From: JASLEW01 sp035544895
GTDB taxonomy: Bacteria > Acidobacteriota > Thermoanaerobaculia > Multivoradales > UBA5704
DNA: 64,000 nt
Assembly: GCA_035544895.1 (NCBI GenBank)
Contig: DASZZM010000031.1
Location: 124,001-188,000, forward strand
Direction of reading: 5' to 3'
In this document: piece by piece, positions 62,010 through 64,000 of the stretch
Position numbering within the stretch: the first letter of the stretch is position 1
Layout: every line of letters begins with the position of its first letter
Position numbers and translations under genes: made by a program
The notes under the pieces: generated by a model
Told to the model about the DNA's origin: nothing
The model's database searches: none
Seen by the model: the letters and a program-made list of their open reading frames with translations, nothing else

Positions 62010-62356
62010 AGCTGATCGTCGCCGTGGTGCGGCCAGAGAAGCTGTCCGAGGTCCTCGAGGCCCTCTTCAAGGCGGAGGTACGCGGCTTGACCATCTCGCG
62101 CGCCCAGGGGCACGGCGGCGAGACCGAGCAGGTCGAGACCTACCGCGGCTCGACGGTCAAGATGGAGCTGGTCGACAAGGTGCGACTCGACATCGGCGTC
62201 TCCGACCCGTTCGTCGAGATCACCGTCGAAGCCATCCTGCGCTCCGCCCGTACCGGCGAGGTTGGCGACGGCAAGATCTTCGTGCTGCCGGTCGAAAGAG
62301 CCATCCGCATCCGCACCGGCGAAGAAGACCTGGCGGCAGTGACGCCGGCGCAGTAG
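62006..62356 (+). CDS. glnK: P-II family nitrogen regulator GlnK-like
   Basis: A 116-residue PII protein that binds ATP/ADP and 2-oxoglutarate and gates AmtB. The C-terminal signatures GEVGDGKIFVLPVERAIRIR and TGEED keep the nucleotide residues. The T-loop reads YRGSTVKMELVDKV, so the tyrosine that is uridylylated in enterobacteria (in YRGAEY) is a valine, and the GRQKG stretch before it is GGETE. Regulation by uridylylation is therefore not expected. The GTG start overlaps the amtB stop. Confidence 0.94.
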   Translation: MKLIVAVVRPEKLSEVLEALFKAEVRGLTISRAQGHGGETEQVETYRGSTVKMELVDKVRLDIGVSDPFVEITVEAILRSARTGEVGDGKIFVLPVERAIRIRTGEEDLAAVTPAQ

Positions 62357-62521
62357 GGCACCGTCTCGCGGTGGAGTGCTTAGGCAACGGTCGCACGTAG
62401 ATACGGCCATCCCAGCGCACCAGATCGACGAGCGACAGGCCTGGCGGCGGCGAGGCATGACTTCCGGCCTATTTGCTCCTCCCTCCGGGGCGCGCTACGC
62501 TGTCCCGCGGGGGGGCCTCAG

Positions 62522-63619
62522 ATGACTCAGTCGCGGCTGATCGGCATTGCGGGCCTGACTGCATGGCTGATGGTGGGAGTGCCTGCCTTCATCTACCATG
62601 CCGGGGGCGCGCCGTCTGACCCACGCTGGATCATCGTCTTCCTCCTGTTCGGCGTCCTCTTCGCAGCCGACCTTCGCCGTCCGCGGCTTTCGCTCCTGGT
62701 TGGTGAATCGTCCGCGGCGCTGGCGCTCATGCTGCTTGGCTGCAACGGCTACGAAGGGACTCTGCTTGCCGTGGTCGCAATGCAACTGGGGACCCGTCTC
62801 GAGCGGACTGCAGGCATCATCTGGATCAGCATTCAAACACTGCTCCTGGGGGCTGGCGTCGCCTTCCAGCTGAGCCCGCGCGCCGCGTGGCTGCTGGCGC
62901 CGCCGTACCTGGGGTTCCAGCTGGTGGCATTCTTCACCTTTTACGTCATGGCGCGCGAGGTTGCCGCGCGCGCCGCGCTGGCAGCGGCCAACGCGGAGCT
63001 CCGCGCCATACAGGAGATCCTCGCCGACAGCAGCCGAATGGCCGAGCGTTTGCGCATTGCTCACGAGCTGCACGATGCGCTGGGCCATCGGCTGACTGCT
63101 CTCACGCTCAATCTCGAAGCGGCCCTGCAGCGCACGCCGGAACCGGCGAAGACGAACGTCGCGACGGCGCAGGCACTGGCCAGGGAGCTGCTCAGCGACG
63201 TGCGCGAGATCGTCGCGGACTCGCGGGCCCGCGACGGAGTGCACGTCGCTCATGCGCTGCAGGCGCTGGTCGGCGCCGTGCCGCGGCCGCAGGTTCACCT
63301 CGAAGTTGCCGAGGGCCTGCGCATCGCCGATCCGGAACGAGCGCACATCTTCCTCCGCTGCATGCAGGAGATCGTGACCAATGCGGCCAGGCACTCCGAC
63401 GCCGAGAACCTGTGGATCGTGATCGAGCGTGAAGGGGAGGCCTTTCGGATCATGGCTCACGACGATGGCCGCGGCAGCGACGGAGCGAGAGCCGGCTTCG
63501 GGCTTCGCGGGATGCGAGAGCGCGTGGAGAGAGCGGGCGGCGAGCTGCGCATCGCCACGCAGCCGGGTCGCGGCTTCGACGTCACCGCCTTGCTGCCGAT
63601 CCGCAGCGGTGCGGTGTGA
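62522..63619 (+). CDS. NarL-type sensor histidine kinase
   Basis: A 365-residue membrane sensor. The N-terminal third has four to five membrane helices without a distinct periplasmic domain. The dimerisation/phosphorylation helix is RIAHELHDALGHRLTALTLN with the phospho-accepting His, of the HisKA_3 type, followed by an HATPase with QEIVTNAARHSDAENLWIV and FGLRGMRERVERAGG. A response regulator gene overlaps its stop, so the two form a pair. The signal is unknown. Confidence 0.92.
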   Translation: MTQSRLIGIAGLTAWLMVGVPAFIYHAGGAPSDPRWIIVFLLFGVLFAADLRRPRLSLLVGESSAALALMLLGCNGYEGTLLAVVAMQLGTRLERTAGIIWISIQTLLLGAGVAFQLSPRAAWLLAPPYLGFQLVAFFTFYVMAREVAARAALAAANAELRAIQEILADSSRMAERLRIAHELHDALGHRLTALTLNLEAALQRTPEPAKTNVATAQALARELLSDVREIVADSRARDGVHVAHALQALVGAVPRPQVHLEVAEGLRIADPERAHIFLRCMQEIVTNAARHSDAENLWIVIEREGEAFRIMAHDDGRGSDGARAGFGLRGMRERVERAGGELRIATQPGRGFDVTALLPIRSGAV

Positions 63620-64000
63620 TCCGCGTCTTCATCGCCGATGACCAGCTTCTCATCCGCCAAGGCATCCGAACCTTGCTGGAGATGGACGGCGGCATCTCGG
63701 TCGTCGGCGAGGCAGGAGACGGCAGCGAAGCCATCGCGCGCGTGCCGTCGGCTCCGGTCGACGTCCTTCTGCTCGATATCCGCATGCCACAAAAGAGCGG
63801 ACTCGACGTCCTACGTGAGCTGTCGGCCGCCGGCACGCTTCCGCCGACCCTGATCCTCACGACTTTCGACGACAGCGACGTGGTGCTGGACGGCATTCGC
63901 GCCGGCGCGCGCGGATTCATGCTCAAAGACGTCTCATACCACCAGCTGATCGCGGCGATCCGCGCCGTGGCCGGCGGAGCGACGGTCTTTCAACCGGCGG
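63616..64000 (+). CDS. Response regulator, partial (window end)
   Basis: The first 128 codons of a NarL/FixJ-type response regulator, running off the window. The GTG start overlaps the kinase stop (GTGA). The receiver domain reads IRVFIADDQLLIRQGIRTLL, with the phosphorylated Asp in VDVLLLDIRMPQKSG, and TTFDDSDVVLDGIRAGARGF near the end. The DNA-binding LuxR-type domain would follow outside the window. Confidence 0.9.
   Translation, partial: MIRVFIADDQLLIRQGIRTLLEMDGGISVVGEAGDGSEAIARVPSAPVDVLLLDIRMPQKSGLDVLRELSAAGTLPPTLILTTFDDSDVVLDGIRAGARGFMLKDVSYHQLIAAIRAVAGGATVFQPA

Overview
The window is GC-rich, densely packed bacterial DNA. It most resembles an acidobacterium, possibly the Thermoanaerobaculia lineage. 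The pointers are an ADOP-type duplicated permease paired with a PadR regulator, futalosine-pathway menaquinone genes, an mreBCD-mrdA-rodA-rng string, orphan lanthipeptide-like precursors, and a very large secreted multidomain protein with a duplicated C-terminal domain. The taxon is an inference; no rRNA or marker tree is available here.

Layout. 0-3.2 kb: a lipid or polyketide starter cassette (acyl carrier protein, fatty acyl-AMP ligase, FAD oxidoreductase) that probably continues to the left. 3.4-7.3 kb: YceI protein, then ADOP permease and its PadR regulator on the minus strand. 7.6-14.1 kb: one 2138-residue secreted protein with five near-identical 324-bp tandem repeats. 14.3-17.3 kb: an ATPase-TPR protein and a small membrane protein. 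17.8-24.1 kb: radical SAM/B12 protein, then a minus-strand block (ppiD, ruvA, ruvB, lipid kinase). 24.3-35.3 kb: FecR protein and the cell-shape cluster, ending in a sugar/LPS-kinase-like protein fused to a glycosidase-like domain. 35.3-39.9 kb: two M16 peptidases divergent from an HtrA protease. 40-46 kb: ubiX, small accessory genes, toxin-antitoxin modules and one lanthipeptide-like precursor. 46-52.4 kb: menaquinone genes (mqnP, mqnE), deoxynucleoside kinase, panBCD and thiG. 52.5-57.8 kb: an island-like stretch behind tRNA-Arg with a VapBC pair, a broken integrase, a zincin-like protein, a compact minus-strand operon of nucleotidyltransferase, HTH and DUF4258 genes, a second lanthipeptide-like precursor and a frameshifted SEC-C remnant. 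57.9-64 kb: VOC protein, NCS1 permease, GyrI-like protein, amtB-glnK, and a histidine kinase/response regulator pair cut by the window end.

How the genes work together. The cell-wall block (MreBCD, PBP2, RodA) would build the elongasome. PpiD, HtrA and the M16 pair serve envelope protein quality control. MqnP, MqnE and UbiX point to menaquinone made through futalosine. panBCD feeds CoA synthesis, which also supports the acyl carrier protein and acyl-AMP ligase at the left edge. AmtB-GlnK senses and imports ammonium.

The least explained signals are the two orphan lanthipeptide-like precursors, the leaderless multi-gene operon at 55.2-56.8 kb, a dispersed GC-rich repeat family with a small palindrome nested in one copy and found in frame inside both M16 genes, a structured inverted-repeat element at 22.0 kb, and an MqnE with unusual cysteine spacing.
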